The translations under genes were made by a program, and so were the position numbers. A model generated the notes under the pieces. The model worked only from the letters and a program-made list of their open reading frames with translations. It ran no database searches and had not been told where the DNA came from. Positions 36,152 through 45,305 of a DNA stretch of 64,000 bases are shown one piece after another. The DNA lies in NCBI GenBank assembly GCA_963675945.1, contig OY780932.1, positions 3,286,001-3,350,000 of the forward strand. Direction: 5' to 3'. Source of the stretch: G963556115 sp963675945. Lineage in GTDB: Bacteria > Planctomycetota > SZUA-567. The first letter of the stretch is position 1; each line of letters opens with the position of its first letter.

Positions 36152-37003
36152 ATGAAGATATTACTTACTGGTGCCAACGGTCTTCTCGGCAGATGTTTTA
36201 CCCGCGAGTTAAAAGCATACGGACACGAGGTTACTATCGGTGGCAATAATGACCTGTCTAACGACGCAATCAAAATTGACATCACCGATTATGCCAACGT
36301 CTGTAGCGTTCTTGACGACGGAGACTTCAGTCATGTTATTAATTGTGCCGCAGACCGAGATCCAGAAAGCTGCCTGCACAATCCGCTCAGAGCTTATGCT
36401 ATCAATGCCGTAGGTGTCGAGAATCTGGCTCGTGCTTGCACGGCATACGATATCTGTCTCTGCCATATTTCAACCGACTATGTCTTTGACGACAACAATC
36501 CGCCATACCGCGAAGCCGCGCCCACCCACCCACTCAACACCTACGGCCGGAGTAAGCTCGCGGGCGAACTTGCAGCTCAGACTGTCGCCAAGCACCTAGT
36601 TCTGCGCATTCCGGCACTCTATCGCACCGATATCACTGATCCAAAGAACCTTGTCAATAAACTATACGCTGAATTAACAGCCGGCAATGAAATCATACTG
36701 GATAATGTCTGCAGCAGATTTTATACCCTTGCCGATGAGATAGCCCACGCCGGAGTTCTACTTCTACAAACGAATAGAACCGGTATCGTCCACCTCGGAG
36801 CCGAAGAGCGAACCACAAAAGCGGAATTTGCCAGGATATTTGCCAGATCCAAAGGTTTTTCCGAGTCACTTATTGTCAATCTGGACACAATTCCCGCCAC
36901 TACCGAGCAACGTCCTGAAGACAGCCAATTAAATACCGAACTCTTTAAGTCAATCTCTGATTTCAGGTTTTCAGGCCCTACTGCAGTCTTCAATAAAGTC
37001 TGA
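36152..37003 (+). CDS. RmlD-like dTDP-4-dehydrorhamnose reductase family protein
   Basis: A 283-residue extended SDR with GANGLLGRCF (cofactor loop), VINCAADRDPESCLHNP, ISTDYVFDD and YGRSKLAGE (YxxxK), all as in RmlD. It would reduce dTDP-4-keto-rhamnose to dTDP-rhamnose for surface polysaccharide. RmlA, B and C are not in this window, so a related sugar-nucleotide or MAT2B-like role is possible. AAGGAG lies 6 nt before the ATG. Confidence 0.72.
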   Translation: MKILLTGANGLLGRCFTRELKAYGHEVTIGGNNDLSNDAIKIDITDYANVCSVLDDGDFSHVINCAADRDPESCLHNPLRAYAINAVGVENLARACTAYDICLCHISTDYVFDDNNPPYREAAPTHPLNTYGRSKLAGELAAQTVAKHLVLRIPALYRTDITDPKNLVNKLYAELTAGNEIILDNVCSRFYTLADEIAHAGVLLLQTNRTGIVHLGAEERTTKAEFARIFARSKGFSESLIVNLDTIPATTEQRPEDSQLNTELFKSISDFRFSGPTAVFNKV

Positions 37004-37102
37004 AAGATGCATGACCAGCGTATAAACCCTTGTCACATTTCCAACTTTACGTATAATACTCAATTACAGTTTATTCGTTATAACCATATGGGACAAAAAG
37101 TA

Positions 37103-37780
37103 ATGACCAAAAAAGTAAAAATCAAATCTGCAAAGGAAAAAGCCAGCTACTCTATTGGCCTGACCACAGCCGCCTATCTCAACCGGGATATGGATATAGG
37201 CAGTATCAAGGAAGAGCTCAATATCGATATCTACCTCGAAGGTATCAGAGATGGTATACTGGGAACCGAAGCCAAAATTTCACGCAAAGAGATAGAAGAA
37301 GCGTTAAACTCCTTCCGTGAAAAGATCGAAAAGAAACAGAGCAAGGCAGGAAAAGCCAACAATAAGGCTGGCGAAGAGTTCCTTGCCGAAAACGCCAAGC
37401 GCTCTGAAATTATCACCACCGAGAGTGGCATGCAGTATGAAGTAATTACCACCGGCGAATCCGAGCAGATTCCTACACTTGCCGACAGAGTAAAGGTTCA
37501 CTATCGTGGCACACTGATCAACGGTGATGAATTCGATAGCTCATACTCTAGGGGTGAACCGGCAATATTCAGCCCGACCCAGGTTATCAAGGGTTGGACT
37601 GAAGCACTCACCATGATGACAGTTGGTAGTGAGTGGAAGGTATACCTCCCTTCCGATCTGGCTTATGGCGAGCGTGGAGCTCTCCTTCAATCGGTCCGGG
37701 CGAAGTACTGGTATTTACGATCAAGCTTGAAGAGATTGTCAAATAAGTTCCCTAATCTTTCCGCAAATGCTCTAGCCTGA
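37103..37780 (+). CDS. FKBP-type peptidyl-prolyl isomerase, C terminus frameshifted
   Basis: An N-terminal FKBP dimerisation domain (KEKASYSIGL ... EGIRDGIL, coiled ~residues 8-100) is followed by the isomerase domain (VKVHYRGTLINGDEFDSSYSRGEPAIF, split here; VIKGWTEAL; LAYGERGA). After GERGA the frame continues as 33 non-homologous residues to 37780. Reading from CCT 37684 in the other frame gives PSIGPGEVLVFTIKLEEIVK and a stop at 37746, exactly the normal FKBP ending. A 2-nt gain in CTCTCC (or a 1-nt loss) at ~37679-37685 explains this. No signal peptide is present, so it is FklB-like and cytoplasmic. In-frame ATGs also occur at 37007 and 37088. Confidence 0.75.
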   Translation: MTKKVKIKSAKEKASYSIGLTTAAYLNRDMDIGSIKEELNIDIYLEGIRDGILGTEAKISRKEIEEALNSFREKIEKKQSKAGKANNKAGEEFLAENAKRSEIITTESGMQYEVITTGESEQIPTLADRVKVHYRGTLINGDEFDSSYSRGEPAIFSPTQVIKGWTEALTMMTVGSEWKVYLPSDLAYGERGALLQSVRAKYWYLRSSLKRLSNKFPNLSANALA

Positions 37781-37799
37781 AAGGAGCCGCACCAGAGAG

Positions 37800-38471
37800 A
37801 TGTTGTCTGATGGTGAAAAAGGTGTAGTCTTACAACGCGACAGAGAGACCTTCGCTATCACTCCACACATCCAGTGTGGAGTGATAACTCCGGATATTCT
37901 ACGCAAGATAGCCGATGTTGCCGAAAAATATGAGGCTCAAGCCCTGAAAATCACCAGTGAAGCACGTATCGCCATCATCGGCCTCCAAGCCGAAGATATC
38001 GATTCCGCTTGGGCAGATCTAAATATGAAACCTGCGGCAGCTGTAGGACTATGCGTTCGAAGTGTCAAGGCCTGCCCTGGCACAACTTACTGTAAACGGG
38101 GACAACAGGATTCGCTCAGTATGGGAATATACCTCGACACTACGTACAACCGGCTTGCACTTCCGGGTAAAGTCAAGATCGGGGTTGCCGGGTGCGGAAA
38201 CAAATGTGCTGAAGTACCGATAAAAGATCTGGGTCTGGTCGGCAGCCAGCAGGGTTGGGATGTCTATGTCGGGGGCTGTGGCGGCGGCATGCCCAGACTT
38301 GCCGATTGTATCGCCAAGGGGCTGGATGATGCAACCGCCAAGGATTTTATTGCAGATATTATCGCATATTATACTGAGAACGCCAGGCGCCATGAACGCA
38401 TGGGCAGATTTATCAAGCGTATCGGACTGGCAGAATTTAAAAGCGGCGTGAGGGCTGAGCGCTACGGCTGA
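37800..38471 (+). CDS. Low-molecular-mass sulfite/nitrite reductase-like siroheme 4Fe-4S protein
   Basis: A 223-residue single-unit member of the nitrite/sulfite reductase family. The cluster/siroheme cysteines are CPGTTYC and CGNKC, the usual Cx5C...Cx3C arrangement. The N-terminal part (FAITPHIQCGVITPDILRKI) is the ferredoxin-like half-domain. Size and layout match the 27-kDa assimilatory-type sulfite reductase of Desulfovibrio, about half of a normal sulfite reductase. The substrate (sulfite, nitrite or another) and the electron donor cannot be told, and no partner subunit lies nearby. It follows the FKBP gene closely; AAAGGAG is 13 nt before the ATG. Confidence 0.78.
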   Translation: MLSDGEKGVVLQRDRETFAITPHIQCGVITPDILRKIADVAEKYEAQALKITSEARIAIIGLQAEDIDSAWADLNMKPAAAVGLCVRSVKACPGTTYCKRGQQDSLSMGIYLDTTYNRLALPGKVKIGVAGCGNKCAEVPIKDLGLVGSQQGWDVYVGGCGGGMPRLADCIAKGLDDATAKDFIADIIAYYTENARRHERMGRFIKRIGLAEFKSGVRAERYG

Positions 38472-38536
38472 AGCAACCTGCCTATCTAGTTATTATCCCG
38501 CCCTTCATTCAAGCCAGAAACGACACGCCCTCAACC

Positions 38537-39595
38537 TCAGAAGACCTTGGCGTCCCTGAGCATCTCCTCCAGCCATTCTCTGAGTACCGGGACTCCGGCT
38601 ACCCGCAGATCGACACCCAAAACATATACATCCTGCTTATAACCTGGAGATAATACCTGATTCAATTTTACCGCGTCCTTCTCGGTAATGATCGGCACCA
38701 GTGACGAATCCACACGCGACAGTGCCTTGGAAAACTGCCCGGCAGTATAATGATTATGATCGGAAAATTCTACCACCTCCCGCACCACCGCCCCTAATTC
38801 GGTAAGCGTCTGCGCAAAGGCGGCAGGCTGACCAATACCGCTTATCGCCACGACATTCAAACCGACAAGCTCACTCAGATCATGCGACTTTCCCGACATA
38901 TCATAGAAGCGTGAGGGTCTATGCGTACTCTGGAGCACTGGAACATTCGGTGCCAGCTGCTTGAGTTCACGCAGCAGAGTATCAAGTTCAGTAGCAGCTA
39001 TCTGATCCACCCGGGTAAGCACAATAATTGACGCCCGCTTCAGGCTGGACAATGACTCTCTGAGCATTCCACCCGGCAAGAGTCTGCCGCCGCCAAAAGG
39101 CGAACGAGCATCAAGCAGGAGAATATCCATATCCCGCATCAACCTTAGATGTTGAAAGCCATCATCAAGGACTAGGACATCAACTCCGTCATTTACCGCC
39201 TCCCGCGCCGATAGAATGCGGTTCTTCCCCGGATAGACCCTCACTTCAGGGAGTAAGTTACGGTATAAAGTCACCTCATCCGAAGCCGTAGGATCCTTGG
39301 ATTTATAACCGCGAATCAATATCCCTGGCTTGACCTGCATACTCTTGAGCAGACGGCAGAGCATAATCACAAATGGTGTTTTACCAGTCCCCCCCACACT
39401 GATATTACCCACACTGATAACCGGGATAGGAGCCCGGGAACAGACGATCCAGTTTGCAGCATAAAGTTTGGCTCGTAACTTTATCAATAGCAAATAAATA
39501 TATGAAAACGGGAGAAGCAGTGTTCTTAGAATAAATGCAACGCCACCGCGCTTTCTCTTCTCAAGTATAGCCCGCAAAGTGCTGTCCCAGCTCAT
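38537..39595 (-). CDS. lpxK: Tetraacyldisaccharide 4'-kinase
   Basis: A 352-residue LpxK. It has the P-loop SVGNISVGGTGKTPFVIML, then LIRGYKSK, VLVLDDGFQHLRLMRDMDIL and DARSPFGGGRLLPGGMLRE, all diagnostic. One N-terminal membrane helix is present (TLLLPFSYIYLLLIKL). It phosphorylates the 4' position of the lipid A disaccharide at the inner membrane. Its ATG overlaps the stop of the upstream TPR gene by 4 nt (ATGA), so the two are translationally coupled. Confidence 0.93.
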   Translation of the reverse strand: MSWDSTLRAILEKRKRGGVAFILRTLLLPFSYIYLLLIKLRAKLYAANWIVCSRAPIPVISVGNISVGGTGKTPFVIMLCRLLKSMQVKPGILIRGYKSKDPTASDEVTLYRNLLPEVRVYPGKNRILSAREAVNDGVDVLVLDDGFQHLRLMRDMDILLLDARSPFGGGRLLPGGMLRESLSSLKRASIIVLTRVDQIAATELDTLLRELKQLAPNVPVLQSTHRPSRFYDMSGKSHDLSELVGLNVVAISGIGQPAAFAQTLTELGAVVREVVEFSDHNHYTAGQFSKALSRVDSSLVPIITEKDAVKLNQVLSPGYKQDVYVLGVDLRVAGVPVLREWLEEMLRDAKVF

Positions 39596-42500
39596 TGCTC
39601 CTCCTTCTGCATCAGACCAACCACCCTCAACTTATCATCCAGATACTTTTCTTTATTGAACATTTCATCATAAAGATTAATTGCCAAGGCGAAATTACCA
39701 TTGTTTTCATGAATAATCGCTGCCGCATACCGCGCGTCGTCAGCCTCGTCAAACTGATTATGAAACAACGAGAATACCCTCCCGTAATAGCGCAATGCAT
39801 CTTCTTCCTGCCCCATTGCCTTCAGAGCATTCCCCTGGTCAAAGATCGCTCGCGCACGTTGCTTACTACCCAGAGCCGTCCGGGTGTTAGCTCTCTCCGC
39901 CTGCGCATAAGCCCGCAACGCATCCTGATAAAGCGCATTATCCTGCTCTTCCCTCCCCCCCTCCATCAAGGCATTACCCTTGAGCAAATACATAGCCTGT
40001 ACCGTATCGATGGCATTAATATCACCTTTAAGACTATCAATACCTTTTACCGCTTTCTCTAGCGCCAACTGCCACTGCTTATTCTTCAGCAGCCAGTTAC
40101 CGAGTGCCAATAAAGCTTTGCTCGCCCAGGCTGTTCCGGGATAACGCTGCCCCAGATCGAAGAGCCCATCGGTAGACTCTTTATTAATATCAGCCGCACT
40201 TACGCCCTCACCGGCAATATTATCCGCTTGTCTTACTCCCAAAGAATATGCCTCGAACATCGCTTGCGCAATCTCGTCGTCATTTGGATGCCTTGCACGT
40301 CTTGCCGCAGCTATACCATTGATCAGAGTGGTATACGCAATTCGTGGTTGTTTTAGATCTATCATCATCTGCCCACCGAGAACAACCGCCCGAATATTAG
40401 TCGCGAAGTATGGTTTCAAAACATCAAAGGCTTCCTGCTTCCGATTATTCTCGGAATAAGCTATCGCCATATTATAAATAGCGTCAAACCGCTCCTCACT
40501 GGTTATTGACGGCTCTCCGGCTAAGATTCTAAATTCGTCCAATCCCTTCTCGAACTGGGAAAACTCTTTGGAAATAGAGCCGGAATACTTACCGATCGCC
40601 AGATAAGTTTTACCGAGCAGTTCTCTAGCCTCAATACGCAGCCGCGTGTTATTATCCGAAGCTGTAACCGCCAGATTCAGCGGCGCTACAGCCTTGCGGT
40701 ATGCTTCGACCCCTTCCTTTTCAATGGGCGGAGCCGACGAACCCATTCCCCGACTCTTCTGCAGCGCTGCCAGTTCCAATTTGAGTGAACCGTAAGAGGT
40801 ATAGATCAATCCTAACAGATACCGTGTCTGCGCCGAAAAATCACCGCGAGGGTTGGCATCAAGTGCATCCATTACAATCGCTTCGGCTTTGGTATAATTA
40901 TCAAAGATATCATCAAATTCGGCTATCTGAGTCCTAAAATCAATCACCTTCTCCCGCCGCATATTCTGCGCCTTGAGATAGTAAATCCGCCCCTGTACAT
41001 ACTCAAGTTCATCTTTACGCAGACGCGGCAACAACTGCCCCTGCAGAGAAGAGATTATCTTCAAAGCCGTATCCAGATTTCCGCTATTGGCTTTGGTCCA
41101 TTCATCAAGTGCCTTGGTTCGGAAAATAATTACTTGGGCTGCTGTTTTAATATCTGAAGGTTCGCCTTTACGCACCGCCAGAGTCATATCCACAATACTG
41201 TCAAGAAGCCGCCTTCCGGCTTCATCACGCTTTTCCTCATCGTAATATCCCAGTTCCGCCTGTGCCGTAGCCATCCCGAGAGACGCCGCAGCGACGATAT
41301 CATATTGCAGCTGCTTCACCGCCTCATTACGCGCCGAGGTATAATATTCCAAAGCCTCTGCATACGACTGCCTGATACTCTCGAGTGAAGCGAGTTCATT
41401 GAGGGTCTCAAGGATATACTTATTATTCGAATACGCCTCGGAGAGTTCAAGCACGGTATGAAAGTATCTGGAAGCCGCGTCAATATCCCCCATATTCTTT
41501 CGAGCCACTCCCGCATAAAAATTGGCCTGGATCCGTTTATCCGAGGAATTAATCACCTCTTGCACAGTATTCGCCGCATCCTCATACTCCCCGTTCTTAA
41601 GCATGACATCGGTTAATTCGAGTACCGCATTCTCCCGCTCCTCAGAGTAAGGCATCAGATCAATCGCCGCTTGTAAGGCGGTATGAGCTCTGGTCAGAAA
41701 GACAATACGCTGCTCTGGGCCGGCAGTCTTTGCCAACTGTGCATTGCACCAACCATAGCCATAAGAAAGTTTAGCCCGGTACTCACTCTCCTTATTCTCT
41801 TCAATAGCCTGTTTGAATAACGAAACCGCATAGTTAATATCACCCTGCGAGTATACCGACATAGCGCGGTAGTAGGAGACCAGAGCATACTCCTTACTCC
41901 CGGGTGTGGCTCTGGAAAGAAAGATATTCGCCAGGCGCTGCGCATCATCATACTTCTGAAGCTTATAACGCAGTTCGATCAAACGCAACTCAACATCACC
42001 AAAATAATCCTGTCTGCCATTATTGGTAGTAATCTTGGAGAGCTCACGTTCCGCTTCTTTCAATAGTTCCTCACGCGTCTTCAAGACTTCTTCTGGATTG
42101 TCCGGCAGATCTTGCGGGCTTCTTCCGGGTTGATCGGTCCCTTTGTCGCCAACTATCTCAGCCTGGGCAATAAGCGCATCCGCAAGTTCAAGGTTGGTTT
42201 TAATATCCAGATCCTGATCCGGATTATTCTTCGCCACCTCTCTAAAATAACGGATAGCCGAGGCGTAATCCTCCAGCAGCATATAAGCTTTTGCCGCCCA
42301 GAAAAAAGCTTGCGCCTTATACTGCTGCTCATCGAAACCATACCGATTCTGGCCGATACGCAAAAATTCATCGATTGCCTGAAATAGTTCGCTCCGCTCA
42401 TTCTTGATCAGATAATTTTCATAAAGCGACCGGGCATGATAAAAACGCAGCATCTCTCTGGCGAGTTGGCGGGAGATACGCCCTGCCTGCATGAAATTAA

Positions 42501-42807
42501 AGACACTGTCAACTTCGGCAATCTGGTCAGCAGACATCGAATCGGTAATATCAGGCCGAGCAATAGGCGGTATAGGTTGAAAAAACTTATTATTAAGGAG
42601 CGCCTCACTCACCTCGATAACCTGAGAGAAGTTCCCCCCGTCAAAAAGCCGCTGCATCACCTCTATACTATCGCTTATACTCTGCGGTGTAGCTGCAGCA
42701 CCAGCCACAGCCACTTCATCATAGGTTTCGAACACCTCTGCAAACAGAGTCGTCGATCCGAAAAGTACAAGCAAACAGAGCACCCTGCTCAAGTATTTTA
42801 TAAGCAC
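39592..42807 (-). CDS. Exported TPR-repeat protein, 1071 aa
   Basis: A signal peptide (LSRVLCLLVLFGSTTLFA, cleavage about residue 23) is followed by about 1040 residues of helical repeats with the TPR pattern (for example AYMLLEDYASAIRYFREVAK, YADALEYY-type units, NPDQDL turns). It should be a periplasmic scaffold, perhaps like a very large YbgF or BamD. The start is GTG at 42807 with AGAGG about 7 nt before it. It sits between a YbgC-like thioesterase gene (51 bp upstream) and lpxK (4-nt overlap), which suggests an envelope role. No catalytic motif seen. Confidence 0.75.
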   Translation of the reverse strand: MLIKYLSRVLCLLVLFGSTTLFAEVFETYDEVAVAGAAATPQSISDSIEVMQRLFDGGNFSQVIEVSEALLNNKFFQPIPPIARPDITDSMSADQIAEVDSVFNFMQAGRISRQLAREMLRFYHARSLYENYLIKNERSELFQAIDEFLRIGQNRYGFDEQQYKAQAFFWAAKAYMLLEDYASAIRYFREVAKNNPDQDLDIKTNLELADALIAQAEIVGDKGTDQPGRSPQDLPDNPEEVLKTREELLKEAERELSKITTNNGRQDYFGDVELRLIELRYKLQKYDDAQRLANIFLSRATPGSKEYALVSYYRAMSVYSQGDINYAVSLFKQAIEENKESEYRAKLSYGYGWCNAQLAKTAGPEQRIVFLTRAHTALQAAIDLMPYSEERENAVLELTDVMLKNGEYEDAANTVQEVINSSDKRIQANFYAGVARKNMGDIDAASRYFHTVLELSEAYSNNKYILETLNELASLESIRQSYAEALEYYTSARNEAVKQLQYDIVAAASLGMATAQAELGYYDEEKRDEAGRRLLDSIVDMTLAVRKGEPSDIKTAAQVIIFRTKALDEWTKANSGNLDTALKIISSLQGQLLPRLRKDELEYVQGRIYYLKAQNMRREKVIDFRTQIAEFDDIFDNYTKAEAIVMDALDANPRGDFSAQTRYLLGLIYTSYGSLKLELAALQKSRGMGSSAPPIEKEGVEAYRKAVAPLNLAVTASDNNTRLRIEARELLGKTYLAIGKYSGSISKEFSQFEKGLDEFRILAGEPSITSEERFDAIYNMAIAYSENNRKQEAFDVLKPYFATNIRAVVLGGQMMIDLKQPRIAYTTLINGIAAARRARHPNDDEIAQAMFEAYSLGVRQADNIAGEGVSAADINKESTDGLFDLGQRYPGTAWASKALLALGNWLLKNKQWQLALEKAVKGIDSLKGDINAIDTVQAMYLLKGNALMEGGREEQDNALYQDALRAYAQAERANTRTALGSKQRARAIFDQGNALKAMGQEEDALRYYGRVFSLFHNQFDEADDARYAAAIIHENNGNFALAINLYDEMFNKEKYLDDKLRVVGLMQKEEQ

Positions 42808-42858
42808 ACATGTACCTCTAATTATCTACACCGCCTCTTGCGAATTGCTTATCTCTAC

Positions 42859-43299
42859 TCATTCAACGATCAAAAACTTCTCAAACGCCTGCGCAATCTC
42901 AGTTGGGAAGCGCATCGGTTTCAGGTTACTCCCCACACACGCCAACTCAACCACTCCGAGGGTTATGGCATTACTCCTGTCCGGATAAAACGCCATGGTG
43001 GTAAATTCGATTCTCGCCCTGGAGAAAGCGCTCACCCAGCTTACCAGCTCAATTTCATCATCATACTGTGCATACCCCAGATACCGCACATTACACTCGC
43101 GCACCGGCAGAAATACCCCCATACCCTCCAGACCCTTATAAGCATACCCCATACTTCTGAGCATCTCTGTCCGCGCCCGCTCAAACCAGATCAGATAATT
43201 TGCATAATACACTCTGCCCATAGCATCGGTTTCGGAATAAGGCACCCGATACAGCATGGAATGCGCATTCACAGGTGGAACCGGTATCTTTCTACTCAT
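42859..43299 (-). CDS. YbgC-like acyl-CoA thioesterase (4HBT family)
   Basis: A 146-residue hotdog-fold protein. PYSETDAMGRVYYANYLIWFE is the YbgC/4HBT active-site segment with the catalytic Asp; for brevity the key part is TDAMGRVYYANY. YbgC enzymes hydrolyse acyl-CoA and are often linked to Tol-Pal genes. Here the next gene is an exported TPR protein and then lpxK, a loosely similar setting. The ATG at 43299 follows AAGGAT by 7-9 nt. The longer frame to a TTG at 43317 includes the ribosome site itself. Confidence 0.82.
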   Translation of the reverse strand: MSRKIPVPPVNAHSMLYRVPYSETDAMGRVYYANYLIWFERARTEMLRSMGYAYKGLEGMGVFLPVRECNVRYLGYAQYDDEIELVSWVSAFSRARIEFTTMAFYPDRSNAITLGVVELACVGSNLKPMRFPTEIAQAFEKFLIVE

Positions 43300-43461
43300 G
43301 ATAATAATCCTTAACAAATGTTTGCGATAAAAGTTGATTTAATTATACCAAAGAATCCCACTCAACACTAGAGTAAATGGGCATATTTTTCTTTTAATTC
43401 CAAGTACATAAGTGTAAAATTAAGTGATAGTCATACCAAACATAAAGGAGAGAAAATAAAC

Positions 43462-44022
43462 ATGCGCCTATTGCTTCACAGCTGCTGCTGCATCTGTCAG
43501 AGTATGGCCTATCACGGCCTCAAGAATGAATTCCAAGACGACCTAGAGCTTACCATTTACTGGTACAACCCCAACATACACCCGCTAATTGAGTATCGGC
43601 GCCGTCTGAAGTCAGTATACATGCTGAGCCAACGCCTCAAGCTTGAAATTACCGTCGATGACGATTACGGCCTCAAAAAATTCTGTAAACTCACCGCAGA
43701 GACCCCGGAAGTACCTGAGCGCTGCACCAAATGCTACCAGTTACGCCTTGACCAAGCCGCAGCAAGGGCGCAAAACCTCGGTTTTGACTACTTTGCCACC
43801 ACCCTTACCACCAGCTCACACCAATCACATCAACTTATCATCGCCGCCGGGAAGGATGCCGCTGCTGCAACCGGAACCAATTTCTTATACCGCGACTGGC
43901 GCAACGAACCAAGAGACCCAAAACTACTTAACGGGCTCTACAAACAACAGTACTGTGGCTGCATCTACTCGGAGTACGACCGTTACAAAGACACGAACAA
44001 ACATCTGTACCGCGAGCAGTGA
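43462..44022 (+). CDS. queH: Epoxyqueuosine reductase QueH
   Basis: A 186-residue DUF208 protein. The cysteine clusters LLHSCCCICQS (residues ~4-14), ERCTKCYQLRL (~87-97) and QQYCGCIYSEYDR (~163-175) hold the 4Fe-4S cluster and metal site of QueH, and YNPNIHPLIEY is a family motif. It reduces epoxyqueuosine to queuosine in tRNA in many anaerobes, in place of the cobalamin-dependent QueG. AAGGAG lies 11 nt before the ATG. It is monocistronic. Confidence 0.9.
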   Translation: MRLLLHSCCCICQSMAYHGLKNEFQDDLELTIYWYNPNIHPLIEYRRRLKSVYMLSQRLKLEITVDDDYGLKKFCKLTAETPEVPERCTKCYQLRLDQAAARAQNLGFDYFATTLTTSSHQSHQLIIAAGKDAAAATGTNFLYRDWRNEPRDPKLLNGLYKQQYCGCIYSEYDRYKDTNKHLYREQ

Positions 44023-44098
44023 TACAGCCAGCAGAGTAACGTTTTACTACGCTAGTCCTGACACCGGAAAGGGTTAAAATTTGATTTGTCGACATATA

Positions 44099-44854
44099 CT
44101 AAATATCGGGATTCGCATAGCAGTATCGACACCCATGTCCACAGCGGAGTTCGTAGCTACCGATATCGGTAGAACGCGTACACCCACACTCTGCTCTCTG
44201 CCCGCGATCAGCTCTTGCGTCGACCTTAATATTATATAACCTGGCAAATAACGCGGCATCTACACAATGCGCTTGCTGGATAAACTCCAACCCAGAGTCC
44301 AACAACTCCTGCTCACAACAGAGATTCTGCCTCAGCTTGGAGATCTGATATAAGTGTTTCAAAATCTCAATTTTGGCTGGAGTATCCAGCTCCGGCAAAC
44401 TCATACCCAACTTGCCCAATCTTATACGAACCTTCATATATAGATCAGGGAAACTCAAGGTAACTGAATCGTGACCGACTCCCGCCTCCATTAGCAGCGC
44501 ATTAACCTCGGCAAAACGAGCGTAGAGCGTCGTATCCGCAATTATAGGGTCAAAACGCCAGTTGATCGCCCCCACCGGCAACATCTCAGCCAAACGCCGC
44601 AGGTCAATTAACTGCTCACGAAGCCCCGGCACTCCAGGCTCCCACTCAGTTCCGGCCAGCCCTGTAACCGTATACTGTATAACACTCGGGTACTTGAGCA
44701 CCGCTTCCCGCAAACCTGGATGGCAAAGAAAATTCCTAATATCCTTGGTCCAGTATACAACTCCCTCCAGTTTCCGACTTCTGCCGATCTTCTCCACAAT
44801 ATAATCCGGAAAGAAAGCGGGAAGATCTGTACGCCTACTGGCTGAATAAATCAT
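44099..44854 (-). CDS. DUF1848 family protein (Fe-S, radical-SAM-like)
   Basis: A 251-residue protein beginning IYSASRRTDLPAFFPDYI, the DUF1848 hallmark. It ends with ECGCTRSTDIGSYELRCGHGC and RYCYAN (segment split), a Cys-rich site that probably binds an iron-sulfur cluster. VVYWTKDIRNFL and WRFDPII are other family motifs. The reaction is unknown. AAAGGG is found before the ATG. It lies 13 bp after the dtd gene on the same strand and is probably part of the thioesterase-dtd operon. Confidence 0.8.
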   Translation of the reverse strand: MIYSASRRTDLPAFFPDYIVEKIGRSRKLEGVVYWTKDIRNFLCHPGLREAVLKYPSVIQYTVTGLAGTEWEPGVPGLREQLIDLRRLAEMLPVGAINWRFDPIIADTTLYARFAEVNALLMEAGVGHDSVTLSFPDLYMKVRIRLGKLGMSLPELDTPAKIEILKHLYQISKLRQNLCCEQELLDSGLEFIQQAHCVDAALFARLYNIKVDARADRGQRAECGCTRSTDIGSYELRCGHGCRYCYANPDI

Positions 44855-44867
44855 AAGCTCAACCCTT

Positions 44868-45305
44868 TCAAGCCTCCAGTATTAACGTAACCGGCCCATC
44901 GTTTAAGAGTTCTACCTGCATATGCGCCCCGAAGACCCCCTGCTGTAACGAAATACCTTCTCTTTGTAGAATACGGCAAAACTCCTCATAGAGTTTTTCA
45001 GCCACCTCACCCCTGGCCGCCTCGATAAACGAGGGGCGGTTTCCCTTTTTGGTGTCGGCCATAAGCGTAAACTGACTCACGCAGAGAACGCTCCCGCCAA
45101 CATCCATCAGCCCCAGATTCATTTTTCCAGCACTATCGGTAAAAATCCGCATCTTCGCCACTTTGAGCGCCAGCTTCTCCGCCTGAGCGGAACCGTCACC
45201 CAAGCCAACACCGAGGAGCAGAAGAAAACCCTTGCCTATCTCTGCGACCACCTCGTTCTCAACGGTTACCGAAGCGCGACTCACTCTTTGCACAACCGCT
45301 CTCAT
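44868..45305 (-). CDS. dtd: D-aminoacyl-tRNA deacylase
   Basis: A 145-residue DTD of normal length. It has MRAVVQRVSRASV at the N terminus, the active-site SQFTLMADTKKGNRPSF, and the GVFGAHMQVELLNDGPVT loop with the cross-subunit GP motif. It removes D-amino acids (and glycine mischarged on tRNA-Ala) from tRNA. Its ATG overlaps the preceding thioesterase stop by 4 nt. Confidence 0.95.
   Translation of the reverse strand: MRAVVQRVSRASVTVENEVVAEIGKGFLLLLGVGLGDGSAQAEKLALKVAKMRIFTDSAGKMNLGLMDVGGSVLCVSQFTLMADTKKGNRPSFIEAARGEVAEKLYEEFCRILQREGISLQQGVFGAHMQVELLNDGPVTLILEA

Noticed and set aside
42436..43314. 292-residue open frame on the plus strand
   Set aside because: It is antisense to the TPR and YbgC-like genes, has no ribosome site, and gives a His/Arg-rich sequence without any domain; both minus-strand genes have clear families.
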